A DNA stretch of 64,000 bases, taken from contig NZ_JFHD01000018.1 in assembly GCF_000698575.1 (NCBI RefSeq), positions 1 through 64,000 of the forward strand, in the 5' to 3' direction. A program made the position numbers and the translations under genes. The first letter of the stretch is position 1, and each line of letters starts with the position of its first letter. Shown here piece by piece: positions 8,685-17,888 of this stretch. The notes beneath the pieces are model-generated. The model did not search any database. It saw only the letters and a program-made list of their open reading frames with translations, and was not told where the DNA came from. The stretch comes from Caballeronia zhejiangensis. GTDB lineage: Bacteria; Pseudomonadota; Gammaproteobacteria; Burkholderiales; Burkholderiaceae.

Positions 8685-9038
8685 TTACAGCGAGCGAGGC
8701 GGAGGGGCGGGAAGTTCGGGAATGAACTCTTCAGCGAAGGCGGGAGTTACGGCCCGAAAGACGGGCGACGAAGGCGTGACGAGGACCGAATACTTCACGG
8801 GTATGGCCGACACACCGCAAAGGGAACCGCCTGCGCCACCCGGGCAGACGTGTTGCGCGTTCACGGCGCTGTGTTTCGCGTCATGTGCGCAGGGTGTCGA
8901 GTCCGAGGCACCCGACACACTGGCTTGTCGTGAAGCCATTGCCGTCATTTCCGGGCATGACGTCGCCGATGCCGGGTAGCCCATCAAAGGCAACCAGACA
9001 ATCAGAAAACATGCGACGAATTTTACCCAGAATTTCAT
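8685..9038 (-). CDS. secreted Cys/His-containing protein, DUF2946-like
   Basis: 117 aa. The signal peptide is FVACFLIVWLPLMGYPASA; the mature part has CPEM, CAHDAKH, HVCPGG and SLCG spaced over about 60 residues, and the end LPAPPPRSL matches the proline-arginine tail of DUF2946/CopL/CzcI-type small proteins. Two other proteins in the window end similarly (17526 and 42697). Such proteins sit at the start or within copper efflux operons and may bind metal in the periplasm. It lies just downstream of dsbD on the same strand. Confidence 0.65.
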   Translation of the reverse strand: MKFWVKFVACFLIVWLPLMGYPASATSCPEMTAMASRQASVSGASDSTPCAHDAKHSAVNAQHVCPGGAGGSLCGVSAIPVKYSVLVTPSSPVFRAVTPAFAEEFIPELPAPPPRSL

Positions 9039-9107
9039 GAAGTTCAGTATAGGCTTGGTCGCAGCACAACGCTACGACACGTCGCGAGATTCGAGTGTGG
9101 CTTCATG

Positions 9108-10946
9108 TCACTGGGACCATTTCCTCAGGTGCGACAGGAACGCATCGGCACCGACGAATCCCGCGAGCTGCGCGTCGCGTTGCTGCCTGCCGTTCCTGTC
9201 ATAGAAAATCAGTGCCGGCGGCCCGAAAAGTCCGAAGCGCCGCAGCATCGCTATGTCCTCGGGCGTGTTCTTCGTGACGTCAATGCGCAGCAGCTTCCAT
9301 TGAGCAAATTCGATTACTACGCGCGGGTCAGTAAACGTGAAGCGCTCGAGTTCCTTACAACTGATGCACCAGTCCGCATAGAAATCGACCATAACCGGTT
9401 GGCCACGTGCTGCGTTGAGCGCCTGGTCCAGTTCTGCATTCGACCGTATCGCCTCGAAGCGTGCGGCTCCCTGGCCGGTGCTCTCCGACGAAACTCGCAT
9501 CACACCACCAAGGGGCTCGAGGACGTCCCGCTGACCTGACAAAGCACCAATGAACTCGGCGATGCCCGCGACCAGTAGCAGCACGCCGAGCGCTTTGCTC
9601 ACCCGCGTAGTCGCGGGCGCAGCTGTTGGCAGCGGGTCAATCGCGTGAAGCATCACGCCGCAACCGGTGAGCAGCAGCGCAATCAGTATCATCAACAACC
9701 AAACAGGCAGCAGCGAATAGACGAACCACAGCGCCGCTGCCAGCAGCATTACCCCCAGCGTGTTCTGGACCGCGACCATCCAGTGACCGGCCCGAGGAAG
9801 CATTCTAGTTCCGAAGGTACCGACGAGTAGCAGCGGAATTCCCATCCCCATACCCATCACGTAAAGGGCCAGCGCTCCCCCAATGACGTCGCGGGTGTTG
9901 GCGATATACAGAAGTGCGCCGGCCAGCGCCGGCGTCGCGCACGGCCCGACAATCAGCGCGGACAGCATGCCCGCAATGAACACTGGGACAAGGCGCCCCC
10001 CAGGCAGACGATTGCTCCATTCCGTCACTCGGGTCTGCCAGCTCGTCGGCAGTTGCAGTCTGAAGACACCGAACATTCCGAGCGCCAGGATGACCATGAG
10101 CACGCCAAAGCTGGCGAGCACCCAAGGCTTTTGTGTTACCGCCACTAACGGGATGCCGATGAGCGCCGCAATGGTGCCCGCCGCCGCATACGTAATCGCA
10201 AGCCCCTGCACGTACGCGAATGTTAGAGCGAAGCCTCGGCCAAAGGACGACGGTTCCCGCGCTCCCCCGATAACCGCGGTCACAATGGGAATGAGCGGGT
10301 ACATGCACACGGTACCGGCCATTAACAAGCCCGCAAGCAGAAAGCCGAACAGTTCGGCGAGGGAAATGCCATTCGCAGGGTGTAGATTGAGTCCAAGCCT
10401 GGCGGCCGGCAGGGCGTCGCCAGTGTCGGGAAATCCGTCAACAGCCGCCGGCGCGTTATTCCCTGGTGCGACGGAGGCAACTGAGCCATTCGCTGCCACG
10501 CGATAACTTCGCGTCTGCGGCGGATAGCAGACGCCCAAGTCTGCGCATCCCTGCGATGTGACGGACAGCACAATGCTGCTCGCAATCGGGCGGGGCAAAG
10601 GAATACGGATTTGCATGGGCCGGTGGTAGACCGTGACCATGCCGAATGTTGGGTCGCTTTTCAGCTCACCCGGCGGCATGTGGTCCGGCTTTATCGGTGT
10701 GCCGTCGACCGCAAAACGGAACCTGTCCCGGTAAAGGTAGTAGCCTTCGTGAGTGTTGAAATCGAGTTGCACCTCCTGCGGCGCGCTGAGCGTGACCTTT
10801 AACGGGAAAGCTTGTTCAGGTGACAGTAGTTCCGACTCGTCGACAGCGTGGGCGGCCAGCGACGTCAGTACGAACAGCAAGCCGAGTGCAACGCGCAACA
10901 CGCGTTTGACCGTCGCGCTCCATACATTGGTTGATATTGCTAGCAT
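9108..10946 (-). CDS. dsbD: thiol:disulfide interchange protein DsbD
   Basis: 612 aa from the ATG at 10946, which opens a signal peptide (VLRVALGLLFVLTSLAAHA). All three redox modules are present: an N-terminal DsbDalpha domain with CADLGVC, an eight-helix membrane core with conserved Cys in MAGTVCMYP and VGPCATPALAG, and a C-terminal thioredoxin domain with DWCISC. It carries electrons from cytoplasmic thioredoxin to periplasmic thiols, keeping Cys residues of periplasmic proteins reduced. Placed 79 bases after cusF on the same strand, it probably protects against copper-driven thiol oxidation. A fragment matching its last 55 or so codons occurs at 61.6 kb. Confidence 0.95.
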   Translation of the reverse strand: MLAISTNVWSATVKRVLRVALGLLFVLTSLAAHAVDESELLSPEQAFPLKVTLSAPQEVQLDFNTHEGYYLYRDRFRFAVDGTPIKPDHMPPGELKSDPTFGMVTVYHRPMQIRIPLPRPIASSIVLSVTSQGCADLGVCYPPQTRSYRVAANGSVASVAPGNNAPAAVDGFPDTGDALPAARLGLNLHPANGISLAELFGFLLAGLLMAGTVCMYPLIPIVTAVIGGAREPSSFGRGFALTFAYVQGLAITYAAAGTIAALIGIPLVAVTQKPWVLASFGVLMVILALGMFGVFRLQLPTSWQTRVTEWSNRLPGGRLVPVFIAGMLSALIVGPCATPALAGALLYIANTRDVIGGALALYVMGMGMGIPLLLVGTFGTRMLPRAGHWMVAVQNTLGVMLLAAALWFVYSLLPVWLLMILIALLLTGCGVMLHAIDPLPTAAPATTRVSKALGVLLLVAGIAEFIGALSGQRDVLEPLGGVMRVSSESTGQGAARFEAIRSNAELDQALNAARGQPVMVDFYADWCISCKELERFTFTDPRVVIEFAQWKLLRIDVTKNTPEDIAMLRRFGLFGPPALIFYDRNGRQQRDAQLAGFVGADAFLSHLRKWSQ

Positions 10947-11025
10947 CGCTGGCCTCTGTCTCCTGTCGGCCGGACCGCAGGCCCACCGCACATAGCGAGC
11001 CTGCGAGTACGGTATCAGTACCTCG

Positions 11026-11376
11026 TCAAGACTGCTTTTCAAGCCTCACAATGGTGAGGTTGCCGTCGACGTTCTCGATGCGAACCCGGACCTTGTCACC
11101 CTCGTGAGCTTGCGTGACCATCGCAGCATCTTTTGCCTTGAAGGCCATCGTCATTGGCGGCATGCCGACGTTCTCCAGCGCGCCGTGCTTCAGCGTAATC
11201 ATGCCGGTCGTTGCGTCTACCTTTTTTACTTCTGCGTCGGTCAGCGCGGCGTTCGACGACGCCTTCGCAGCCGACGGCTTCGCGGACATGTTCATGCCGG
11301 CCATGTCGTCGCCCGCAAACGCAGGGGTGGCAAAGACGGCTGCAAACGCTGCTGTTGCGACAATCAGATTCTTCAT
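11026..11376 (-). CDS. cusF: periplasmic copper chaperone CusF
   Basis: 116 aa. Signal peptide ending ATPAFA, a Met/His stretch (GDDMAGMNMS), then an OB-fold CusF domain with GMITLKHGALENVGMPPMTM: the conserved His and two Met bind Cu(I), and the aromatic cap position is followed by MAFKAKD. It delivers Cu(I)/Ag(I) to CusB. Start and cusA stop overlap as ATGA. A second CusF (39025) and a CusF domain fused to CusB also occur in the window. Confidence 0.93.
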   Translation of the reverse strand: MKNLIVATAAFAAVFATPAFAGDDMAGMNMSAKPSAAKASSNAALTDAEVKKVDATTGMITLKHGALENVGMPPMTMAFKAKDAAMVTQAHEGDKVRVRIENVDGNLTIVRLEKQS

Positions 11377-14300
11377 TGGACTTCTCCAGTTTCGGTAGAT
11401 GGCACTCTCGTGCCGGAAGGTACTTCACTATGAAAAGGTGTCGCGTCGGCCTGCCGCGCACGACGGCGCTGTAACAGGAACCAGGCAGCAGGAATCACAA
11501 ACATCGACAGAAAGGGTGCGGTGACCATGCCGCCGACCATCGGCGCGGCGATGCGCTGCATGACCTCTGACCCCGCGCCGTGTCCGACCATGATGGGGAT
11601 AAGACCAGCCAGCACGACCGCAACCGTCATCGCTTTTGGCCTCACGCGCAACACAGCGCCTTCGCGTATTGCGTCGAAAAGCAGCGCCTCTGTCAGAGGC
11701 TCACCGTCTTCCAGGCGACGATTGAGGGCACCCTTAAGGTACAGCAGCATGACGACGCCGAATTCAGCAGCAACACCGGCGAGCGCGATGAAACCCACTG
11801 ATGTAGCGACCGACACGGCATGGCCCAGTAGCCAGACGAACCAGAGGCCGCCGACCAGCGCGAATGGCACTGTCGACATGAGCAGCAACGCATCGGCCGC
11901 CGAATTGAAGGTCAGGAAGAGCAGCACGAAGATGACGACGAGTGTCACGGGAATGACCGTGCGCAGTTTCGCCGCCGCGCGCTCCAGGTACTCGAACTGC
12001 CCGGACCAAGCAATCGAGTAGCCGGGAGGGAGGACGACCTTTTCTGCGACCGCACGCTGCATCGCTTTCACAGCTGACTGTAGGTCCGTGTTACGGATGT
12101 CCACGTAGACGTAGCCCGAAAGACGGGCATTTTCGCTGCGAATCATCGGGGGACCGTCGGCAATCGTGATATGCGCTACATCACCGAGCTGGATTTGCGC
12201 GCCACGGTCCGTCACGACTGGCAGCTGTCGCAGCTTCTCGAGGGAGTCCCGAACCTCGCGTGGATAGCGGATATTGATGGGAAAGCGCTCGCGGCCTGCA
12301 ATCACCTCGCCGACATTCTCGCCGCCCACCGCGGAGGAAACGACTGCCTGGATATCCCTCACGCCAAGCCCGTAGCGGGCCGCCGCCGACCGGTCGATAT
12401 CGACATCAATGTACCGACCACCATTCAGCCGTTCGGCCAATGCGGACGTCACGCCGGGTACATCCTTAACCGCCGCTTCCACCTGCGTCGCAATTCGGTC
12501 GATTTGTGAAAGGTCCGCGCCCGAAATCTTCACCCCGACGGGCGTCTTGATGCCCGTCGACAGCATGTCCAGGCGATTACGGATGGGGGGCACCCACACG
12601 TTCGACAACCCCGGGACCTTGACTGTCGCGTCCAGTTCGTCGACCAGCTTCTCCGGCGTCATGCCCGGGCGCCACTGGCTGCGCGGCTTGAACTGAATCG
12701 TGGTTTCAAACATCTCAAGGGGGGCCGGGTCTGTGGCAGTGTCGGCGCGGCCGGACTTGCCGAAGACAGTGGCCACTTCCGGCACGGTCTTGATGAGCCG
12801 GTCGGTCTGCTGCAGTAGTTCCGACGCTTTCTCAGCCGAGATGCCCGGAAGCGCCGTCGGCATGTACAGCAGGTCGCCTTCATCAAGTGGTGGCAGGAAT
12901 TCCCCACCGAGACGCGAAACCGGGACTATCGTGGCAGCCAACGCAACCACGGCGAGCCCCATGACAAACCACGGGCGTCGAAGCGTTGCTTCGAGCAGCG
13001 GCCTGTAGAGGCGAATCAGCACCCGGTTGATGGGATTGGCATTTTCGTGCGGGATGCGGCCACGTATGAGGTAGCCCATCAGGACGGGCACGAGCGTGAC
13101 CGACAGTCCCGCAGCGGCCGCAATCGTGTAGGTCTTCGTGAATGCCAGCGGCGAGAACAGCTTGCCTTCCTGCCCTTCCAGCGAGAAGACTGGAATGAAC
13201 GACAGCGTGATGATGAGCAGAGAGAAGAAGAGCGCCGGCCCCACTTCAGCCGCAGACGTGGCAATGAGGTCCCAGCGTTGCGAGGCAGAAATCCGCGTGC
13301 CAGCATACTCATGCTCGAACGCTTCCAGATGCTTGTGCGCGTTCTCTATCATCACGATGGCTGCGTCAATCATCGCGCCGATGGCAATCGCAATGCCGCC
13401 AAGCGACATCAGGTTCGCGTTGACACCCTGATAGCGCATCACGATGAAGGCTGCGAGGACGCCGAGCGGTAACGACAGAATCGCGACAAACGCGCTGCGC
13501 AGATGGAACAAGAAGACCGCACAGACAATCCCGACGACGATGAACTCCTCGATGAGCTTGTCCTTGAGGTTGTCCACGGCGCGCTCGATAAGCTGCGAGC
13601 GGTCATAGGTCGTTACGACTTCCACGCCGGCGGGCAGAGAACGTTTGAGGTCGGCGAGCTTTGCTTTCACGGCGTCGATAGTCGTCAGCGCGTTCTTCCC
13701 CGAGCGCATCACGATGACGCCACCCGCAACTTCGCCCTGTCCATTCAGCTCCGCAATGCCGCGCCGCATCTCAGGTCCAATCTGAATACGTGCCACGTCG
13801 CCGAGCAACACAGGTGTACCCGTATCGTTCGTGCGCAGCACGATGTTGCGGAAGTCATCCAGCGAGTGAAGGTAGCCGGAAGAGCGGACCATATATTCGG
13901 ACTCCGCCATCTCGACCACCGACCCGCCCGATTCCTGATTCGCCTTGCCCAGTGCATCGGTCACCATTGCCTGGGTGATGCCATATGCGCGCAGTTTGTC
14001 CGGGTCAAGGACGACCTGATACTGGCGCACCATGCCGCCAATGCTGGCCACCTCAGACACGTCGGGGACCGACTTCAGCTCGAACTTCAGGAACCAGTCG
14101 TTCAGCGCGCGCAGTTGCCCGAGGTCGTGCTGCCCTGTCCTGTCGACAAGCGCGTACTCGTACACCCAGCCCACGCCGGTTGCGTCCGGACCGAGCGAGA
14201 CCGTCGCTCCTGGCGGCAGGCGGCTTTGCACTTGGTTTAGATATTCGAGCACGCGTGAGCGTGCCCAGTACTGGTCGGTCTTGTCATCGAAGAGCACGTA

Positions 14301-14579
14301 CACGAACGCGTCGCCGAACGAGGAATAGGCGCGGATGGTTTTTGCGCCCGGCACGCCGAGCAGCGTTGTGGTCAGCGGATAGGTGACCTGGTCCTCGATG
14401 ACCTGCGGCGCCTTGCCCGGATACGAGGCCTTGATGATGACTTGCGTATCGGACAGGTCCGGTAGCGCGTCGAGTGGCGTCTCACTCACCGAGTAGACAC
14501 CCCAAGACGCGACCAGGACCGTCGCCAGCAACACGAGGAAGCGATTGCGGATGGACCAGCGGATGAGACGCGCAATCAT
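11373..14579 (-). CDS. cusA: CusA-type heavy-metal RND permease
   Basis: 1068 aa, full length for HME-RND pumps. Opens MIARLIRWSIRNRFLVLLA; the membrane domain has GGIAIAIGAMIDAAIVMIEN with the acidic residue of the proton relay, and the periplasmic domain has Met-rich segments such as NVWVPPIRNRLDMLSTGIKT. The family signatures fit the Cu/Ag (CusA/SilA) branch, and the neighbours cusB, cusC and cusF agree. The trimer spans the inner membrane and, with CusB and CusC, exports Cu(I)/Ag(I) from the periplasm or cytoplasm. ATGA overlaps with cusB and cusF imply coupled translation. Confidence 0.95.
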   Translation of the reverse strand: MIARLIRWSIRNRFLVLLATVLVASWGVYSVSETPLDALPDLSDTQVIIKASYPGKAPQVIEDQVTYPLTTTLLGVPGAKTIRAYSSFGDAFVYVLFDDKTDQYWARSRVLEYLNQVQSRLPPGATVSLGPDATGVGWVYEYALVDRTGQHDLGQLRALNDWFLKFELKSVPDVSEVASIGGMVRQYQVVLDPDKLRAYGITQAMVTDALGKANQESGGSVVEMAESEYMVRSSGYLHSLDDFRNIVLRTNDTGTPVLLGDVARIQIGPEMRRGIAELNGQGEVAGGVIVMRSGKNALTTIDAVKAKLADLKRSLPAGVEVVTTYDRSQLIERAVDNLKDKLIEEFIVVGIVCAVFLFHLRSAFVAILSLPLGVLAAFIVMRYQGVNANLMSLGGIAIAIGAMIDAAIVMIENAHKHLEAFEHEYAGTRISASQRWDLIATSAAEVGPALFFSLLIITLSFIPVFSLEGQEGKLFSPLAFTKTYTIAAAAGLSVTLVPVLMGYLIRGRIPHENANPINRVLIRLYRPLLEATLRRPWFVMGLAVVALAATIVPVSRLGGEFLPPLDEGDLLYMPTALPGISAEKASELLQQTDRLIKTVPEVATVFGKSGRADTATDPAPLEMFETTIQFKPRSQWRPGMTPEKLVDELDATVKVPGLSNVWVPPIRNRLDMLSTGIKTPVGVKISGADLSQIDRIATQVEAAVKDVPGVTSALAERLNGGRYIDVDIDRSAAARYGLGVRDIQAVVSSAVGGENVGEVIAGRERFPINIRYPREVRDSLEKLRQLPVVTDRGAQIQLGDVAHITIADGPPMIRSENARLSGYVYVDIRNTDLQSAVKAMQRAVAEKVVLPPGYSIAWSGQFEYLERAAAKLRTVIPVTLVVIFVLLFLTFNSAADALLLMSTVPFALVGGLWFVWLLGHAVSVATSVGFIALAGVAAEFGVVMLLYLKGALNRRLEDGEPLTEALLFDAIREGAVLRVRPKAMTVAVVLAGLIPIMVGHGAGSEVMQRIAAPMVGGMVTAPFLSMFVIPAAWFLLQRRRARQADATPFHSEVPSGTRVPSTETGEVQ

Positions 14580-16126
14580 TTGGCGCCTCCCACCGGTTCG
14601 ACCTTCGTGAGCTGATATCCGTCATCCGTCTGCCTGAACACGAAATGCACCGTCTCGCCCGCCTTGACGTCCGGGAATGCATCGGGCGAAGGCTTGTTGA
14701 ACGCCATCGTCATCGCGCCCCAGCCGAGCGCCGGAACGGGCTGATGTGAGAATGTGATGTCGCCCGCAGTTACCTTCTCGACCTTACCGGTGGTCTCATA
14801 CGTCTGAGTCGCCGCAGGGGCAGAGGCTGGCGCCGAAACGGTCGCGGGCGTAACGCCCGTTGCCCCTGATGCCGCGCGAGTTTCGAGCCTCGGCAGAACT
14901 GATTTCAGGCTGGCTTCGGAGTCGATGAGGAATTGGCCGGAGGCGACAACCGTCTCGCCGTCGTTCAGGCCACTGAGCACCGCAGTCTCGTTGCCAACAT
15001 CGTTGCCGACGGTGACACTAACAGGTTGCAGGCGTCCGTCGCCGTTCTTCACGATGACGACGGAGCGTTTGCCGGTTGTGATGACGGCTTCTGAAGGCAC
15101 CAGCAGCCGCGGCACTGCCTTCTGGCCAGCGACGCGCACTCGCATGAGCATGCCCGGCGTCAGCTTTAGCGCTGAATTGTCGAGTTCAAGGCGAGCCTGC
15201 AGCGTGCGGCTCGTCGTGCTGATGCCAGGCAGGATTTCCCGAATCTGGCCTTTGAAGTGCTGGGACGGGTCACCGCTGAACCTAGCGTCGACCGTCATGC
15301 CGGGTTGCACCGTCAATGCGAGCGCTTCCGGGATTTCGACGACAAGCCACAACTTCGAGAGCCCCGCGATTTTGGCCAGCGTTTGCCCCGGCGTGACCAT
15401 CGCGCCATCCCTGACGTTCAGTTCGCTCACGACGCCCGTTTCTGGCGACGACAGCACGACATGGGTCTGCGCTTTACCGGTCCGGTCGAGCGCCGCGATG
15501 ACGCCGTCCGGAATCGACAACGCCCGCATGCGCGCGCGGGACGCTTCCAGCAGGCCGGTGTCCATTCCACTGCGCCTGAGCGCGAGGTATTCCTCCTGGG
15601 GTGCCAGCCAGTCGGGGACGAATAGCGACGCAATCGGTGCGCCTTTCGCAATCCGCTGCATCGGGGCGCTGGCGTATAGGTGGTCGATGTAACCTGTGAC
15701 GCGTGACTGCACGACGTCTGCCCGCGACTCGTCGAACTGTGTAGTGCCGACGGCGTCGAACCCTTCCGAAGTTTCCTGACGGCGCACGGTCGCGTAACGG
15801 ATACCGAGGTTCTGCTGGAGGCCAGGGTCGATGCTGACGCCCGTCGAGCTACCACCTTCGTCCGCGTAGACGGGCTCAAGTTGCATATCCATGAAAGGCG
15901 ACTTACCCGGCTTGTCGAAATGCTGTGCCGGGACCATCGGGTCATGCCAATACAGCACCTTGCGACCCGTTTTCGGGTCGACCTTGTCGCCTGACGTGGA
16001 GGCGGCGGCGACAGCGCCTGCTCCTCCTGAAGCCGGACGATGGGTGCCGGCAACATAGCCGACGGCGAGCAGCGCCGCTGCCGCAAACACCGCCAAGGCT
16101 GCGCGTGCCAGTTGTTTCTTTTGCAT
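14576..16126 (-). CDS. cusB: CusB-type periplasmic adaptor with C-terminal CusF domain
   Basis: 516 aa from the ATG at 16126 (GAAGGAG upstream); a GTG at 16141 overlapping the cusC stop is the alternative. After a membrane anchor there is an HMBD-like motif (YWHDPMVP...FMDMQLEPVY, the YYRNPMG-like CusB Cu(I) site), then barrel-sandwich and beta-barrel domains. The last 70 or so residues (TTGKVEKVTAGDITF and GWGAMTMAFNKPS) form a CusF domain fused to the adaptor, with His and Met ligands. It bridges CusA and CusC. The fusion is known in some CusB/SilB relatives and makes a third CusF-type site. Confidence 0.94.
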   Translation of the reverse strand: MQKKQLARAALAVFAAAALLAVGYVAGTHRPASGGAGAVAAASTSGDKVDPKTGRKVLYWHDPMVPAQHFDKPGKSPFMDMQLEPVYADEGGSSTGVSIDPGLQQNLGIRYATVRRQETSEGFDAVGTTQFDESRADVVQSRVTGYIDHLYASAPMQRIAKGAPIASLFVPDWLAPQEEYLALRRSGMDTGLLEASRARMRALSIPDGVIAALDRTGKAQTHVVLSSPETGVVSELNVRDGAMVTPGQTLAKIAGLSKLWLVVEIPEALALTVQPGMTVDARFSGDPSQHFKGQIREILPGISTTSRTLQARLELDNSALKLTPGMLMRVRVAGQKAVPRLLVPSEAVITTGKRSVVIVKNGDGRLQPVSVTVGNDVGNETAVLSGLNDGETVVASGQFLIDSEASLKSVLPRLETRAASGATGVTPATVSAPASAPAATQTYETTGKVEKVTAGDITFSHQPVPALGWGAMTMAFNKPSPDAFPDVKAGETVHFVFRQTDDGYQLTKVEPVGGAK

Positions 16127-16137
16127 TCGTTTCTCCT

Positions 16138-17433
16138 TCACTGACCCGCAGTCATCGAAGCTGGGACGACCTGGTATTCAAGCTGTGCCCAGGTCTGTGA
16201 CACGTCTCGCCGCAGTTCAAGCACCTGAAGTTCAGCCTCTAGTTGCGCGCGTCGAGCTGCAAAGGTGTCGGCGAGTGAGCCGGTGCCTGCCTTATAGGCG
16301 GCAGCCGCTAGTTGTACGCGCTGGCCAGCAGCCGGAAGTAGCGAGTTGGAGAGATTGGCAATGCGCTCGCGACCGCTCGCGAGGGTGGCGGACTGAGTGC
16401 GGATGTCGGCTTCGACCTGACGCTGCGCGTCCTCGTACATCAGGCGCGCCTTAGTGCCAAGCTCCGCTTTTTCCGCCGCATCCCGGTCCTGGCGATTTTT
16501 GCGATTGATGGGCAACGGGATGCTGACGCCAATCGACACCATATTCGAGTACGCTCCGCCGCGCTGTTGGTACGCAACGCCCCACGTCCAGTTCGGGCTT
16601 CGGTTACTGTTCGCGACGGCCGTATCGGCATCGGCGAGCGCGATGTCGCGCGACGCAGCGACGAGTGCCGGCTGTACCTCACTGAGCTCCTCCGGAGGTA
16701 GCGTCGATACGTAGGATAGGGGCGCGGGCGGCTCGCCCGCCACGTCGGACGCAGGCATCGCCGTCCATCGAGACAACCCGATGAGTGCCGTCTGGAAAAT
16801 TTGGCGGGTCTTGAGCAACTGGTCCTGGGTCTGCGCGAGCATCACCTGCGCTTGCGTGACATCAGCGGCGGTCGCCTTCGCCCCGCGGTATGAAGCCTTC
16901 GTCGCGGCGAGCTCATGACTCATGTGTTCAACGAGTTCCTGCTGCAACAAGACAGTCTTCTTTGCGTACACCGCATTCAGCCACGCGATGGCAGTCTGCT
17001 GACGCGTGTTCGCGAGCTGAGCAAGATAGCCCGCTCGCTCGCGGTCAACAACGTCGTTTGCTAGAGCGGATTGGAGTCGGCGCTTCTCGCCCGACACCCA
17101 TTCCTGCTCGATGCCGACGCGACGCATCGTCATGAAATCCTGGCCGACCGTGAATTTCTGCTGCCCTGTCACGGGCAGATTATCGATGCCCGCCTTGAGT
17201 ACCGGGTCGGGCAACTGACCTGCCCGGATGGCCGCTTCTGAACTCGCGCGCACCGAGGCCTGCGCCGCCCCCATGACGGCAGAATGGTCGGTCGCCGCCT
17301 GAAGTGCTGCATCAAGCGTAATGGGTGTTTCCTGAGCGTACACAGTCACGCTCGTGAGAATCAGCGCGGCAAAAAGTGAATGCGCGCGCGGGGATGCACG
17401 CCGGTATGACGGCGTGCCAATGATTAAAGGCAT
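16138..17433 (-). CDS. cusC: CusC-type outer-membrane efflux protein
   Basis: 431 aa, TolC family: signal peptide ending TVYAQ, then two repeats of coiled-coil helices and beta hairpin (for example PITLDAALQAATDHSAVMGA and PEELSEVQPALVAASRDIAL). No lipobox is evident, so it is not lipidated like E. coli CusC. The protein lacks extra domains. First efflux gene of the cusCBAF run and coupled to cusB. It forms the outer-membrane duct. Confidence 0.92.
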   Translation of the reverse strand: MPLIIGTPSYRRASPRAHSLFAALILTSVTVYAQETPITLDAALQAATDHSAVMGAAQASVRASSEAAIRAGQLPDPVLKAGIDNLPVTGQQKFTVGQDFMTMRRVGIEQEWVSGEKRRLQSALANDVVDRERAGYLAQLANTRQQTAIAWLNAVYAKKTVLLQQELVEHMSHELAATKASYRGAKATAADVTQAQVMLAQTQDQLLKTRQIFQTALIGLSRWTAMPASDVAGEPPAPLSYVSTLPPEELSEVQPALVAASRDIALADADTAVANSNRSPNWTWGVAYQQRGGAYSNMVSIGVSIPLPINRKNRQDRDAAEKAELGTKARLMYEDAQRQVEADIRTQSATLASGRERIANLSNSLLPAAGQRVQLAAAAYKAGTGSLADTFAARRAQLEAELQVLELRRDVSQTWAQLEYQVVPASMTAGQ

Positions 17434-17525
17434 GTTCTAACCCCAACGGCGGACTCCCATAGGGAATCCACGTCCTGAATGCAGGACGACCTCGCCGCTA
17501 TTGCGGCGAACCTGTCAGCAAGGGA
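17434..17525. other. gap with two hairpins between czcI-like gene and cusC
   Basis: Two short perfect stem-loops stand out: GTCCTGAATGCAGGAC (17469-17486 region) and CGCCGCTATTGCGGCG shortly after. Neither is followed by a T-run on the minus strand, so they look like processing or attenuation hairpins rather than terminators. Confidence 0.35.
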
Positions 17526-17888
17526 TTAGAGAGTGCGAGGAGGTCGCCAGAGGCCGGCCGGTTCACGGTCGACGAGCGAGTGCGCGTAGTGGAATTGGGG
17601 CGGGCTGGACAAGGCGGCAGGACGCGTTACCTCGAGGCGCGAAACCGGGTGGTAGAGGCTGCCGAGCTGGCATTGCGCCGTTGCCTTGCAAAAGTACCCT
17701 TTAGCCTTCTCAGGTTGAGAAGATTTCGTCATCTCGCACCCGAGCATCTCCGACGACATCGCGCTTCCTTCGTCAGAGCCCGCGCTCATCTGCATCGGAC
17801 ATTCTCCGGTCAAGCCGCTGGCCGCCAGCCCACTGATGGGCAGCACAGCGCAAAGCAACAGGAGGAGCAGTATCCGAAGAAATTTCAT
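17526..17888 (-). CDS. CzcI-like small secreted protein
   Basis: 120 aa. Signal peptide FLRILLLLLLCAVLPISGLAA, then CPMQMSAGSDEGSAMSSEM, CEMTKSS and CKATAQC, ending DREPAGLWRPPRTL. The position before an RND operon and the tail fit CzcI-type proteins; the DUF2946/CopL group is close. Function of CzcI is not firmly known, probably periplasmic metal binding or regulation. A good TATAAAAT -10 lies on the minus strand at about 17917-17910, 25-30 bases before the start. Confidence 0.7.
   Translation of the reverse strand: MKFLRILLLLLLCAVLPISGLAASGLTGECPMQMSAGSDEGSAMSSEMLGCEMTKSSQPEKAKGYFCKATAQCQLGSLYHPVSRLEVTRPAALSSPPQFHYAHSLVDREPAGLWRPPRTL

Noticed and set aside
11026..11042. dsbD start at 11042, overlapping cusF
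   Set aside because: The 32 extra residues are not a signal peptide; the ATG at 10946 opens a proper one.
13503..14240. 245-codon plus-strand frame over cusA
   Set aside because: Antisense shadow of the RND permease, which has full-length family similarity on the minus strand.
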